A stretch of DNA of 64,000 nucleotides from Leptotrichia hofstadii (GCF_007990525.1 NZ_AP019823.1:1798001-1862000); one strand, 5' to 3'. Positions 37,362 through 46,684 are shown, numbered from the stretch's first letter. A program made the numbers and translations. The notes: a model not told the origin generated them from the letters alone.

Positions 37362-37494
37362 AAAGCTTCAGGGCAGGGCGAAATTCCCGACCGGTGGTAA
37401 AGTCCACGAGTTGTTTTTATTTTAATTAAAATGAAAACGACATGAACTGGTGTGATTCCAGTACCGATAGTTATAGTCTAGATGGTAGAAGTGA
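37362..37494 (+). ncRNA. FMN riboswitch (RFN element)
   Basis: Contains the conserved RFN segments in order: CTTCAGGGCAGGG, GAAATTCCCGACCGGTGG, TAAAGTCCACGAG, a variable A/T-rich stem, GAACTGGTGTGATTCCAGTACCGA, AGTCTAGATGGTAGAAG. It binds flavin mononucleotide and lies upstream of ribH-ribD-ribE-ribBA. A terminator hairpin at 37612 forms the likely expression platform, so high FMN should stop transcription before ribH. Confidence 0.95.
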
Positions 37495-37611
37495 AATTGT
37501 TGGCTGTTTAAAATTATTTTTCAATTTTATTGTATTTTATATGCAATATTTTGAATAATTTTGATACATTCAGCATTAATTAAATTATATATCATCTACC
37601 TTTTAAATATC

Positions 37612-37651
37612 AAAAAAGCCTTGAATCATAACGTTCTTGGCTTTTTTGTTT
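37612..37651 (+). terminator. Riboswitch-controlled terminator
   Basis: AAAAAAGCC ... GGCTTTTTT (9-bp stem, 18-nt loop) with a T-run, between the FMN aptamer and ribH. An unusually long stretch of about 115 nt separates it from the aptamer. Confidence 0.8.
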
Positions 37652-37783
37652 TATTAGCAAATAATGTTTTTAAATTTTATTTTTTTATTTAGTATGTCAA
37701 ACCTCTTTGAAACCAGACTCATAAGTTATGATTTTTGTTTTTAAAGAGAATTAAAATATGGATAACGAGAGGATGATTTGAAA

Positions 37784-38248
37784 ATGAGAACTTTTGAAGG
37801 AAAATTTGATGGAAGAGATGTAAAAATAGCGATTGTGGCTGGAAGATTTAACGAGTTTATTACTTCCAAATTAGTTGGCGGAGCTTTGGATGTATTGAAG
37901 AGAAATGATGTTTCTGAAGAAAATATTGATATTGCCTGGGTTCCAGGAGCTTTTGAAATACCACTAATTGCAAAAAAATTAGCAAATACACAAAAATATG
38001 ATGCAATAATTACTCTTGGAGCTGTTATAAAAGGTTCTACACCACACTTTGACTATGTTTGTTCAGAAGTTTCAAAAGGAGTTGCCCAAATTTCATTGCA
38101 AAGTGAATTACCTGTAATTTTTGGAGTTTTAACTACAAACAACATTGAAGAAGCTATTGAAAGAGCCGGAACAAAAGCTGGAAATAAAGGTGCAGATGCT
38201 GCATTTTCTGCAATCGAAATGATTAATTTAATAAAAGAAATTGGATAA
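37784..38248 (+). CDS. ribH: 6,7-dimethyl-8-ribityllumazine synthase
   Basis: 154 residues, normal length. ATG 37784 chosen ([17 protein letters not shown]); an in-frame TTG two codons earlier is possible. Family motifs: [65 protein letters not shown]. It condenses 3,4-dihydroxy-2-butanone 4-phosphate with the ribitylaminopyrimidine, the penultimate step of riboflavin synthesis. First gene after the FMN riboswitch. Confidence 0.95.
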   Translation: MRTFEGKFDGRDVKIAIVAGRFNEFITSKLVGGALDVLKRNDVSEENIDIAWVPGAFEIPLIAKKLANTQKYDAIITLGAVIKGSTPHFDYVCSEVSKGVAQISLQSELPVIFGVLTTNNIEEAIERAGTKAGNKGADAAFSAIEMINLIKEIG

Positions 38249-38322
38249 AAAATATTTTTGTAAAATTTTCAGAAAATTTTGATAAAAATAAAATTATAAA
38301 TTTAATTGATAGCATCATGAAT

Positions 38323-38429
38323 TATACTCAAACCTATTTAAAATTAAACTACTAAAAATTATGTAAATTTAGGGTTTGAGTAAAATAGTCATAGCCTTTT
38401 GAGTTTAGTTTTAAATCAGTTTTACTATA
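38323..38429 (+). repeat. MITE-like element, copy 2 (inside rib operon)
   Basis: 107 bp, TATACTCAAACC to CAGTTTTACTATA. ACTCAAACC can pair with GGGTTTGAGT about 45 nt later, and AGTAAAA with TTTTACT near the end. It lies between ribH and ribD and ends 18 bp before the ribD ATG, just before its ribosome binding site. Confidence 0.85.
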
Positions 38430-38446
38430 ATAAAGGAAAAAATAAA

Positions 38447-39562
38447 ATGAATGAAAATATTGATGAAAAATATATGAAAATGGCAATTGAACTGGCAAAA
38501 AAAGGAGTTGGGTCAGTAAATCCCAATCCAATGGTTGGAGCTATCGTCGTTCAAGATGAAAAAGTTATTGGAACTGGCTATCACAAGTATTTTGGAGGAC
38601 CTCACGCCGAAGTTTATGCTTTGGACGAAGCTTCAAAAAATTCTAAAGATTTATCAAATGCTACGATTTACGTTACATTGGAACCTTGCTCGCATTATGG
38701 AAAAACACCTCCTTGTGCAGAAAAAATTGTAAAATTGGGACTAAAAAGATGCGTTATCGGCTCATCTGATCCAAATCCAAGAGTGGCTGGAAAAGGTATA
38801 CAAATATTGAAAAATGCTGGAATTGAAGTTACTGAAAATGTTTTGAAAGAAGAATGCGACAAAATAAATCAAGTGTTTTTTAAATATATTCTGACAAAAT
38901 TGCCATATTTATTCTTAAAATGTGCGATTACTCTAGATGGAAAAATTGCTACAAAAACAGGAAATTCCAAATGGATTACAAACCAAACAGCACGTGAAAA
39001 AGTGCAATTTTACCGAAATAAATTTATGGGAATAATGGTTGGGATAAATACTGTCTTAGCTGACAATCCAAGCCTTACTGCGAGAATTGAAAACGGTGTA
39101 AATCCATACAGAATAATTATTGATCCGCATTTAAAGACTGAAAAAATTCATAATATTATTAAGGAAAATATTGATGAAAAGACGATAATTGTTACATCAG
39201 AAAAAAATAAAAATTCTGAAAAGCAGTTAGATTTTTCTGAAAATAGCAAGGTTAAATTTGTATTTTTAAATGGTACAAAATTCAGCTTTAAAGAAATTCT
39301 TGAAAAAATTGGAACGTTAGGAATTGACTCAATTTTGCTGGAAGGTGGTCAATCACTTATTTCACAGGCATTTGAAGAAGATGTTATTGATGCTGGAGAA
39401 ATTTTCATTGCTAATAAAATTTTAGGCGATACTGAAGGAAAATCTTTTATTGCTGGATTTGATAAAAAAAATATGAATGGAGCCATCGTTTTGAAAAACG
39501 TAAAATATAATGTTTATGATGAAAATGTTGGAATGGAATTTTTACAAAAAAGTTATAGCTAG
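38447..39562 (+). CDS. ribD: Bifunctional riboflavin deaminase/reductase
   Basis: 371 residues from ATG 38447 (AAAGGAAAA upstream). N-terminal deaminase domain with the zinc site GGPHAEVYAL and TLEPCSHYGKTPPC; C-terminal reductase domain (LFLKCAITLDGKIATKTGNSKWI, VGINTVLADNPSLTAR, SILLEGGQSLISQAF). It carries out the second and third steps of riboflavin synthesis from GTP. It is separated from ribH by about 200 bp that includes a MITE copy. Confidence 0.95.
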   Translation: MNENIDEKYMKMAIELAKKGVGSVNPNPMVGAIVVQDEKVIGTGYHKYFGGPHAEVYALDEASKNSKDLSNATIYVTLEPCSHYGKTPPCAEKIVKLGLKRCVIGSSDPNPRVAGKGIQILKNAGIEVTENVLKEECDKINQVFFKYILTKLPYLFLKCAITLDGKIATKTGNSKWITNQTAREKVQFYRNKFMGIMVGINTVLADNPSLTARIENGVNPYRIIIDPHLKTEKIHNIIKENIDEKTIIVTSEKNKNSEKQLDFSENSKVKFVFLNGTKFSFKEILEKIGTLGIDSILLEGGQSLISQAFEEDVIDAGEIFIANKILGDTEGKSFIAGFDKKNMNGAIVLKNVKYNVYDENVGMEFLQKSYS

Positions 39563-39656
39563 TAGATTGGTTATAAATATAATCTAACTTTACACTATCA
39601 TTTTAAATTAGAAGTACTATAATTTAAAATAAAAAATTAAAAATCAGGAGAAAATT

Positions 39657-40334
39657 ATGTTTACTGGTTTAGTTGAAGAAACTGGAAAAATTATTGATAT
39701 TGCAAAAAAAGCTGCAAGTATCGAAATTACAATAAGGGGGAAAAAAGTCGCTGAAAAAGCGCAGATTGGGGATAGCATCGCTGTAAATGGCGTGTGTCTG
39801 ACTGTTACAAAACTAAATGGAAACGACTTTACTGCCGATGTGATGTTTGAAACTATTGAAAGAAGCGGCTTAAAACGTGCTAAGGCTGGAGACATTGTTA
39901 ATCTTGAAAAGTCACTTACACTTACGACTTTTTTAGGCGGACATCTTGTAATGGGAGATGTTGACTGTGAGGCTAAAATTGTATCAATTACAGATAAAGG
40001 GATCGCAAAAGTATATGAATTCCAGCTGGATAAAAATTATAAAAATAATATGAAATACATTGTTGAAAAAGGACGTGTAACGATTGACGGAGCGAGCCTT
40101 ACAATAATTGATGTAGACGATAACGCTGGAATTTTCTCGGTTTCACTTATTCCACATACGATTGAAAATATTACCGTTGGAATGAAAAAAACTGGGGATT
40201 TTGTAAATATTGAAACAGATTTGTTTGGAAAATATGTTGAAAAAATATTAAAGTTTGACAATTTTGAAAATACAGAAAATAAAGGCAAAAAATCCAATTT
40301 AACAATGGAATTTTTACAAAAACATGGATTTTAA
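39657..40334 (+). CDS. ribE: Riboflavin synthase alpha subunit
   Basis: 225 residues. Starts MFTGLVEETG, the family signature, at ATG 39657 after AGGAGA. Two tandem barrel domains: GDSIAVNGVCLTV with TFLGGHLVMGDVD in the first half and VEKGRVTIDGASLTI with VSLIPHTIENIT in the second. Dismutation of two lumazines into riboflavin. The C-terminal tail (ENTENKGKKSN) is slightly longer than usual. Confidence 0.95.
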   Translation: MFTGLVEETGKIIDIAKKAASIEITIRGKKVAEKAQIGDSIAVNGVCLTVTKLNGNDFTADVMFETIERSGLKRAKAGDIVNLEKSLTLTTFLGGHLVMGDVDCEAKIVSITDKGIAKVYEFQLDKNYKNNMKYIVEKGRVTIDGASLTIIDVDDNAGIFSVSLIPHTIENITVGMKKTGDFVNIETDLFGKYVEKILKFDNFENTENKGKKSNLTMEFLQKHGF

Positions 40335-40372
40335 TTAAAAAATATAAAACAAGAAGAAAGAAGTGATTTTAA

Positions 40373-41593
40373 ATGTCAGAAAAAAAGATGAATTTTGACA
40401 GCATTGAAGCTGCAATTGAAGATTTAAAAAATGGTATTCCAGTAGTGGTTGTTGACGATGAAGACAGGGAAAATGAAGGGGATTTTATAATTCCAGCTGA
40501 TGCAGTAACTTATGAAACTTTAAATTTCATAATTAAGGAAGCACGTGGTCTTATGTGTGTCCCAATGTCCAAAAAACGTGCAGAAGAGCTTGAACTAGAC
40601 CCAATGGTTCAGCACAATACTGATTATTATGGAACTGCTTTTACAGTGTCAGTTGACTCGCTGGAAGGTACAACTACTGGGATTTCTGCAGGCGATAGAT
40701 TAAAAACAATAAAAGACTTGGCAAATCCTCTAAAAACTGCAAAAGACTTTAGAAAACCAGGGCATATATTCCCGCTAATCGCACGTGAAGGTGGAGTTCT
40801 TGAAAGAAAAGGACATACTGAGGCTGCTGTTGAATTATCTAGGCTTGCTGGATTTTCTGATATAGGCGTAATTATGGAAATTTTAAGGGAAGATGGGGAA
40901 ATGGCTCGTCGAAATGACTTATTTGAATTTTGCCAAAAACATAATTTAAAATTAATTACAATTGATGATTTGATTGTTTACATAAAAAAAAACGAAAAAT
41001 TAGTTAAAAATGAAGCAGTTGTTGATATTCCAACACAATTTGGAAACTTTACTTTTGCAGGTTATAGCGATGAAATCGAACATAAAGAATATATTGCAGT
41101 TATGAAAGGCGAAATAAGAAATAAAGAGAATGTCACTGTCAGACTTCACTCTGAATGCCTGACAGGTGATGTTTTTGGTTCAAGACGGTGCGATTGTCAA
41201 GAACAGCTTCATAGAGCCTTATATGAACTGGAAGAAAGTGGAGAAGGTCTTTTAATCTATCTACGTCAAGAAGGACGTGGAATTGGTATTTTGAACAAAT
41301 TAAAGGCATACAAGCTTCAGGATGAAGGCTATGATACTGTTGAAGCAAATCATAAATTGGGATTTTCTGATGATTTAAGGGATTACGCTGTGGCAGCGCA
41401 AATTATAAAGGATCTTGGAATAAAATCTATTATCTTAAAAACTAATAATCCAAAGAAAATTGAAGGACTTGAAAAATACGGAGTTAAAGTTGCTGGACGC
41501 ACAGAAATTGAAATTACTGCAAATGATGTGGATAAAAGTTATTTAAAAGTAAAGAAAGAAAAAATGGGACATTTATTAAAACAGAATTTATAG
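40373..41593 (+). CDS. ribBA: Bifunctional DHBP synthase/GTP cyclohydrolase II
   Basis: 406 residues. N-terminal DHBP synthase (VVVDDEDRENEGDFI acidic metal site, HTEAAVELSRLAG) and C-terminal GTP cyclohydrolase II (SECLTGDVFGSRRCDCQEQL zinc Cys cluster, YLRQEGRGIGI, NNPKKIEGL). It makes both entry substrates of the pathway. Last gene of the operon, 38 bp after ribE, followed by a terminator. Confidence 0.96.
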   Translation: MSEKKMNFDSIEAAIEDLKNGIPVVVVDDEDRENEGDFIIPADAVTYETLNFIIKEARGLMCVPMSKKRAEELELDPMVQHNTDYYGTAFTVSVDSLEGTTTGISAGDRLKTIKDLANPLKTAKDFRKPGHIFPLIAREGGVLERKGHTEAAVELSRLAGFSDIGVIMEILREDGEMARRNDLFEFCQKHNLKLITIDDLIVYIKKNEKLVKNEAVVDIPTQFGNFTFAGYSDEIEHKEYIAVMKGEIRNKENVTVRLHSECLTGDVFGSRRCDCQEQLHRALYELEESGEGLLIYLRQEGRGIGILNKLKAYKLQDEGYDTVEANHKLGFSDDLRDYAVAAQIIKDLGIKSIILKTNNPKKIEGLEKYGVKVAGRTEIEITANDVDKSYLKVKKEKMGHLLKQNL

Positions 41594-41609
41594 AAAATTG
41601 CTTCAATTA

Positions 41610-41656
41610 ACTCAGGTATTATGGCTATTTTGCTAAAATATCTGAGTTTTATTTTA
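41610..41656 (+). terminator. Terminator of riboflavin operon
   Basis: ACTCAGGTATT pairs with AATATCTGAGT (one G-U), followed by TTTATTTT. Confidence 0.85.
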
Positions 41657-41999
41657 AGCTTTTTATAAAATTAACTCTATTTTAAAATGATTTTCATTAT
41701 TTTAATTTAACTTTCAACAATTCTTCTTATTTATTTCTTAAATTTTTTCATAATTTCCTTCTATAAAATATTCTTCAAGCAATAAAAAATTATAGTGTTT
41801 TCTATAAGTTCTGAACAAAATCTAATTTTGAAAAAGCCATATATTTCCTCATTCAAAATCTTTAAGTCATAAATATTTTTAGATACTTTTCATCAATTGT
41901 TAAACGATATTTTTTATATAATTATGAGGAATAAAAAACATAATCCAGAAACTTTTGATTTTATCATCCAGTTCATTAGATTATGTTTTAATGCTATTC
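41657..41999. other. Intergenic region, no gene seen
   Basis: About 340 bp of AT-rich sequence between the rib operon terminator and MITE copy 3. Only short broken frames; no convincing gene, RNA or regulatory site was recognised. Confidence 0.5.
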
Positions 42000-42106
42000 T
42001 ATAGTAAAACTGCTTTAAAACTAAACTCAAAAGGCTATGACTATTTTACTCAAACCCTAAATTTATATAATTTTTAGTAGTTTAATTTTAAATAGGTTTG
42101 AGTATA
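42000..42106 (-). repeat. MITE-like element, copy 3
   Basis: 107 bp in inverse orientation to copies 1, 2 and 4; closely similar to copy 2. It ends 4 bp before the stop codon of the convergent ABC ATPase gene, so it forms the 3' end of that operon's message. Confidence 0.85.
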
Positions 42107-42109
42107 TAT

Positions 42110-42895
42110 TTAAAATATATCTTTATCAGATAACTTTGCATCTTTTGTTTTAAACATTTCAAGCAGCTTTTCCACTGTCAGTTTTTTCTTTTCCTCACCT
42201 TTTATATCAAAAATTACTTCTCCTGCATGAAGCATAATAAGTCTATTTCCATAAGTTATGGCATCTTGCATATTATGTGTTATCATAAGACTTGTTATAT
42301 TATTTTTTTCAATAATTTCCTTTGTCTTTTCCAAAATTATTTCTGAAGTTTGAGGGTCAAGCGCCGCTGTATGTTCGTCTAATAATAATATGTCTGGACG
42401 GTTCAAAGTTGCCATTATTAACGACAGGCATTGTCTTTGACCACCAGATAGCAGTCCTACCTGTGTAAACAATTGATTTTCCAGTCCAAGTCCCAGACTT
42501 GCCAATTGCTTTTTATAAAATTCAATATTTTTTACATCTAATCCAAAGGTAAAGTTAAAACGCTTTCCTTTATTTTTAGCCATTGACAAATTTTCTAGCA
42601 CTGTCATTGATGGAGCTGTTCCCATTGTGGGATTTTGGTAAACTTGTGAAATCCATTTTGCTCTTTTATGCTGTTCTACATTTGTTATATCATTTCCGTT
42701 TAAAACAACATTCCCTCCATCTGGAATAATTTGTCCATTTAATACATTCAAAAGCGTAGACTTTCCAGCACCATTACTTCCAATAATTGTTATAAAATCA
42801 CCGTCATTTATTGTAAAATTCAAGCCTTTAAATACTTGTTTTTCCGTTCCCAGTTCAGAGAAGAAAGTTTTATGTAAATTTTTTAACTCTATCAT
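42110..42895 (-). CDS. ABC transporter ATPase
   Basis: 261 residues. Walker A GSNGAGKSTLLN, Q-loop ISQVYQNPTMG, signature LLSGGQRQCLSL, Walker B ILLLDEHTAALD, switch His in MITHNM. Start ATG overlaps the permease stop (TAATG), indicating translational coupling. It energises the importer with the permease and two lipoprotein receptors upstream. The branch resembles TrpXYZ-type importers. Confidence 0.9.
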   Translation of the reverse strand: MIELKNLHKTFFSELGTEKQVFKGLNFTINDGDFITIIGSNGAGKSTLLNVLNGQIIPDGGNVVLNGNDITNVEQHKRAKWISQVYQNPTMGTAPSMTVLENLSMAKNKGKRFNFTFGLDVKNIEFYKKQLASLGLGLENQLFTQVGLLSGGQRQCLSLIMATLNRPDILLLDEHTAALDPQTSEIILEKTKEIIEKNNITSLMITHNMQDAITYGNRLIMLHAGEVIFDIKGEEKKKLTVEKLLEMFKTKDAKLSDKDIF

Positions 42896-44040
42896 TAATT
42901 TGCCTCTCCCTTCTCAATCAATTTTACTTTTTTCTTACCTTTTTTAGTTTTCTGAATCAACTCATTCCATAAAATTACTGCAAGAATTATCGCTGTTATA
43001 ACTTTTACATCTGTTGGCTTAACTTCCAGTATCTTTATAACATTATCACTAAAATGAAGTCCTTCATACATATTTCTTGTCCAGCTATTTGACATCAATG
43101 CTAGATTTATTATGAAATAATACATTAAAGATCCGATTGTAACAATGGAAATTTCGTTTATTACTTGTGATTTTTTCAATACTCCAAGTCCTAAAATAAT
43201 TGCCGCAAGTCCAATAACAATTGTTCCTACTCCAGACTGTAAGTCTGCAACTTTAATATTTTGTGCAAATAATGCACCTGCTAATGCCACGACTCCATTT
43301 GCAAGCATTAATCCAAATATTTTTAGTCTTTTTTCATTTACCCCAAGACTTACTACAAGCTGCTCATTATTCCCCAATGCTCTTAATGCAAATCCAAATT
43401 TTGATGTCAAGATATAATCAATAACCATTTTTATAATAAATGCGATAAGTATTGTAAGCATAAGTTTTACATCTTTTGTATTTGCTACATAAATTATCAA
43501 TCCAATTACAAAAACTATATAAACAGTAAGACTTCTGATCATATATTTATTTTCTTTTATTTTATAATCGTAAAGACCTTTTAAAATAAGTAAAATAACA
43601 AACATAATTATAAAAGGTATAAAATTCTTTTCATAAGAAATTATTTCATAAATACTTCTTTCTGGCGAGATAAACACATTAGGCATTCCAACAATTCTGG
43701 AATTTATACTGTAAAGACCTGTCATTACCAAAATCCCTGAAAGCAATCCATTAATTTTTAGATAAACATGCAATGCTCCTGTAATATATCCTGCAATCAT
43801 TCCGCACACTACTGCCAAAATAAGACCCATAATCGGACTTGTTATTCCAAAAAAACCATTTTTAGAAAGTGCAAATGCCGCAAATACAAATCCTCCTAAT
43901 GGAAAAGTTCCATCTACTGACATATCAGGAAAATCCAGTATCTTATAAGTCAAATACACTCCCATAACCATTATCGAATATATAAACCCTGTTTTAAAAG
44001 CCTCTGGAAGACTTTGTAAAAATACTAATAATTCATTCAT
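42895..44040 (-). CDS. ABC transporter permease
   Basis: 381 residues with about nine hydrophobic segments (FIYSIMVMGVYLTYKIL, LILAVVCGMIAGYITG, GTIVIGLAAIILGLGVL). The pattern FGFALRALGNNEQLVVSLGVN is typical of the branched-chain amino acid/ribose-type permease fold used with ABC_sub_bind receptors. The loop at about 150-200 is longer than usual. It lies between the receptor genes and the ATPase. Confidence 0.88.
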   Translation of the reverse strand: MNELLVFLQSLPEAFKTGFIYSIMVMGVYLTYKILDFPDMSVDGTFPLGGFVFAAFALSKNGFFGITSPIMGLILAVVCGMIAGYITGALHVYLKINGLLSGILVMTGLYSINSRIVGMPNVFISPERSIYEIISYEKNFIPFIIMFVILLILKGLYDYKIKENKYMIRSLTVYIVFVIGLIIYVANTKDVKLMLTILIAFIIKMVIDYILTSKFGFALRALGNNEQLVVSLGVNEKRLKIFGLMLANGVVALAGALFAQNIKVADLQSGVGTIVIGLAAIILGLGVLKKSQVINEISIVTIGSLMYYFIINLALMSNSWTRNMYEGLHFSDNVIKILEVKPTDVKVITAIILAVILWNELIQKTKKGKKKVKLIEKGEAN

Positions 44041-44090
44041 TTAACTTTTTTCTCTCTTTCTTTTCTGTTCTGTTTTCTCTGATTTGTTAT

Positions 44091-45068
44091 TTATTTCCCT
44101 ACAAATTCAGCTCCATTAAACATAGGATTTTTTATATCCAGTCCTAATGCCTGTGCTGTCTTCTGGTTTACGTACAGTTTCATTTGCTTTGAAGTTTCAA
44201 AAGGAATTTGAGAAACTGGTTTCCCTTTAAGAATTTCGATTGCCATTTCTCCGGTACGTTTTCCTAATGCATAATAGTCCAGTCCCATTGTAAACAATGC
44301 TCCTAGTTCCACAGAAGAGTTTTCACTTGCAATTACAGGTTTTTTAGCTGCAATCGCTTCGGAAGCGACAAAGTTTGCCCCTGATACAACAAGATTATCT
44401 GTTGGTAAATACAATGCATCAGTTACTCCCAATAAATTTTTAGTAGCCTGTGCCAGTTCACCAAAATTGCTTATTCCCTGCAACACAACTTCTATATTTT
44501 TTTCCTTGGCAATTTTTTGAATTTCCTGAACTTGAACGGCCGAATTTTGTTCTGATGGATTATACAAAACTCCAACTTTTTTTACATCAGGCTTTATTTT
44601 CAAAAGTAAATCCAATTGTACTGCAATATTTTCTACTTTATCACTTGTTCCTGTTACATTTGGATTCAGAAGTTTTGCACTTGCTGGATCTGTAACAGCT
44701 GAAAATAGCACTGGAGTATCTGTAATATTATTTACCAATGCCTGTGCAGATGGTGTTGCAATCCCAAATACCAGGTCTTTTTTATCTGCCTTGTAATTTG
44801 AAGCTATCAAATTTGCATTTGTTACTTCCCCATTTGCATTTTTTTCATCAAAGTCTGCATTTATCCCAGCTTCCTTGAATGCATCCTCAAATCCTTTTTT
44901 TGCCAAATTAAGTGATGGATGTTCCATGAACTGTGTTACACCAATTTTATAAACTTGTTTATTATCAGTTGACTGTGAACCTTTATTTCCACTGACAGTA
45001 TTGCTGTTGTTATTTCCACATGCCAATACCATTAATAAACTTATAACTACTAATAATATTTTTTTCAT
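44091..45068 (-). CDS. Substrate-binding lipoprotein of ABC importer, copy 2
   Basis: 325 residues from ATG 45068 (GGAAGAGAA upstream). Lipobox LACG. ABC_sub_bind (TrpX-like) family pattern: KIGVTQFMEHPSLNLAKKGF, DFDEKNANGE, LFSAVTDPASAKLL, VGVLYNPSEQNS, YLPTDNLVVSG. Tandem paralogue of the next receptor. Ligands reported for the family include tryptophan and other amino-acid-like compounds; the ligand here is not determined. Confidence 0.88.
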   Translation of the reverse strand: MKKILLVVISLLMVLACGNNNSNTVSGNKGSQSTDNKQVYKIGVTQFMEHPSLNLAKKGFEDAFKEAGINADFDEKNANGEVTNANLIASNYKADKKDLVFGIATPSAQALVNNITDTPVLFSAVTDPASAKLLNPNVTGTSDKVENIAVQLDLLLKIKPDVKKVGVLYNPSEQNSAVQVQEIQKIAKEKNIEVVLQGISNFGELAQATKNLLGVTDALYLPTDNLVVSGANFVASEAIAAKKPVIASENSSVELGALFTMGLDYYALGKRTGEMAIEILKGKPVSQIPFETSKQMKLYVNQKTAQALGLDIKNPMFNGAEFVGK

Positions 45069-45114
45069 TTCTCTTCCTTTCCTAATTATCTCGCTAAATC
45101 TTTTTATCAAAATT

Positions 45115-46083
45115 TTATTGAACAATCTGCGCTTTGGCTTTTACATCTTCAGGCAACGAAATTCCAAGCGTCTTAAGAGTATTTCCATTTACCACAATTT
45201 CATTTAAAGGCATTGTCTTAAACTGTATTTCAGCCGGCTTTTTACCATTTTTCAAAATTTCAATTGCCATTTTACCAGCTTCTTTCCCTATTTCATAATA
45301 ACTTACACCTTGTGTAATCAAGGCTCCGCCTTTTACATGAGCCGCTTCCCCACCAAATACTATTTTTTTAGCCGCGGTTGCTTTATCTGTAATCAAGCTT
45401 ACAACAGATGCCACAAGATTATCTGTTGGCAAATAAATTGCATCTGTTTCCCTAACTAAATTATCTGCCGCTTGAGGTATTTCATTTGCTTGAACAATAC
45501 TTTTTTCAACAATATTTATTCCTAGTTCCTTTGCCGCTTTTTTCAAATCTTCCACTTGAACCTTTGAATTTTGTTCCGAAGAATTGTAAAGTACTCCAAC
45601 TGTCTTTATTTTTGAATCTAATTTTAACAGTAATTCCAATTGCTGTTTTACATCCATTCTGTCACTTACACCCGTTACATTATCCTTCAAAATTCCAGCT
45701 GACTGCGGATCTGTAATTGCAGCAAATACAACAGGTATGTCATTTGTAGCCTGTGCCGCCGGCTGAGCCGCGTTTGTCGCAATTGCAAATATTAAATCTT
45801 CTTTTGAACTAACAAAGTTATTAGCAATCAAATTCGCATTAGCTGTTTCTCCATTTGCATTTTTCTCATCAAAATCAGCTTCAATTCCTGCTTCCTTAAA
45901 AGCCGCCCTAAATCCTTCCCTTGCACTGTCAAGTGCTGGATGTGATGCAATCTGTGTAATTCCAATTCTATACTTCTTAGAGCCTGTCCCAGCTCCACTG
46001 CTACCTTTATTCTCACTACCTGAATTTCCACAGCTTAAAACCATAAGTGTCAACGCACTAATTAAAATCAATAATTTTCTCAT
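45115..46083 (-). CDS. Substrate-binding lipoprotein of ABC importer, copy 1
   Basis: 322 residues from ATG 46083 (GAGG 8 nt upstream). Lipobox LSCG. Same ABC_sub_bind motifs as its neighbour (RIGITQIASHPALDSAREGF, DFDEKNANGE, VFAAITDPQSAGIL, VGVLYNSSEQNSKVQV, YLPTDNLVASVV). First gene of the four-gene importer operon. Two receptors on one permease suggests two related ligands or affinities. Confidence 0.88.
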   Translation of the reverse strand: MRKLLILISALTLMVLSCGNSGSENKGSSGAGTGSKKYRIGITQIASHPALDSAREGFRAAFKEAGIEADFDEKNANGETANANLIANNFVSSKEDLIFAIATNAAQPAAQATNDIPVVFAAITDPQSAGILKDNVTGVSDRMDVKQQLELLLKLDSKIKTVGVLYNSSEQNSKVQVEDLKKAAKELGINIVEKSIVQANEIPQAADNLVRETDAIYLPTDNLVASVVSLITDKATAAKKIVFGGEAAHVKGGALITQGVSYYEIGKEAGKMAIEILKNGKKPAEIQFKTMPLNEIVVNGNTLKTLGISLPEDVKAKAQIVQ

Positions 46084-46454
46084 CAATTTTTCCTCTCTTT
46101 CCTACTATCCTACAACTTTTCTCAGAACATTCAAAATAATTTTTAAAATTTATTTTAAAGTTTTGAGTTAATAAAATATTATCTTTTCAGCAAAATCAGA
46201 TAATATTTTTTCCTACTATAAAATAATAACATTTTTTTCTCTTTAAAGCAATATTATTATTTCCTTTATAACAATTTTTTTTGATTTATTTTTTCATTCT
46301 TAAATTAAATAAAATCTTCTTTAATTTTTATTTTATTTAATCAATAAATATTTTTCCATAATTTTTAGATTTTTTCTTTTTTTGTAAATGTTTTTGATAA
46401 AAGATAAAAAAAATAGTATCTCAAAATAATTAAAATATAATTTTTTAGTTTTAA
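46084..46454. other. Intergenic region, no gene seen
   Basis: About 370 bp, extremely AT-rich, containing presumably the promoter of the importer operon near 46090-46260. No gene found. It is followed by a folded, less AT-rich island at 46455-46610. Confidence 0.5.
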
Positions 46455-46610
46455 TAAACCGACGGAGCTTTTATTTGTTCAACTGCGACTGTTTGACGAC
46501 TGAAAGGAGGAGTTTCGGAGTTGGGCAAATAAAAGTCGTAGTCTAGCCATAGGTTGTAGGATTTGCGGCAATGAGCAATCCTACGGAAATAAAAAAGTTT
46601 AATGATTGTG
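46455..46610 (+). other. Folded, comparatively GC-rich island of unknown nature
   Basis: Stem 1: CTTTTATTTGTTCAACT (46468-46484) pairs continuously with AGTTGGGCAAATAAAAG (46519-46535), 17 bp with two G-U. Its interior has a CTGAAA/TTTCGG hairpin with loop GGAGGAG. Stem 2: GTAGGATT/AATCCTAC at about 46555-46583. No open frame explains it. It could be a structured RNA, a riboswitch-like leader or an unrecognised repeat family. Confidence 0.6.
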
Positions 46611-46684
46611 AATTAGTTATCAAATAACTCTATCATAAAAATTTATTTCTATTTTAAAAGAGTATATAGATTAAAATAAAATGA

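Noticed and set aside
46441-46620. tRNA or rRNA fragment
   Set aside because: No cloverleaf, no CCA end or conserved T-loop; no rRNA motifs recognised. Left as an unexplained folded element.
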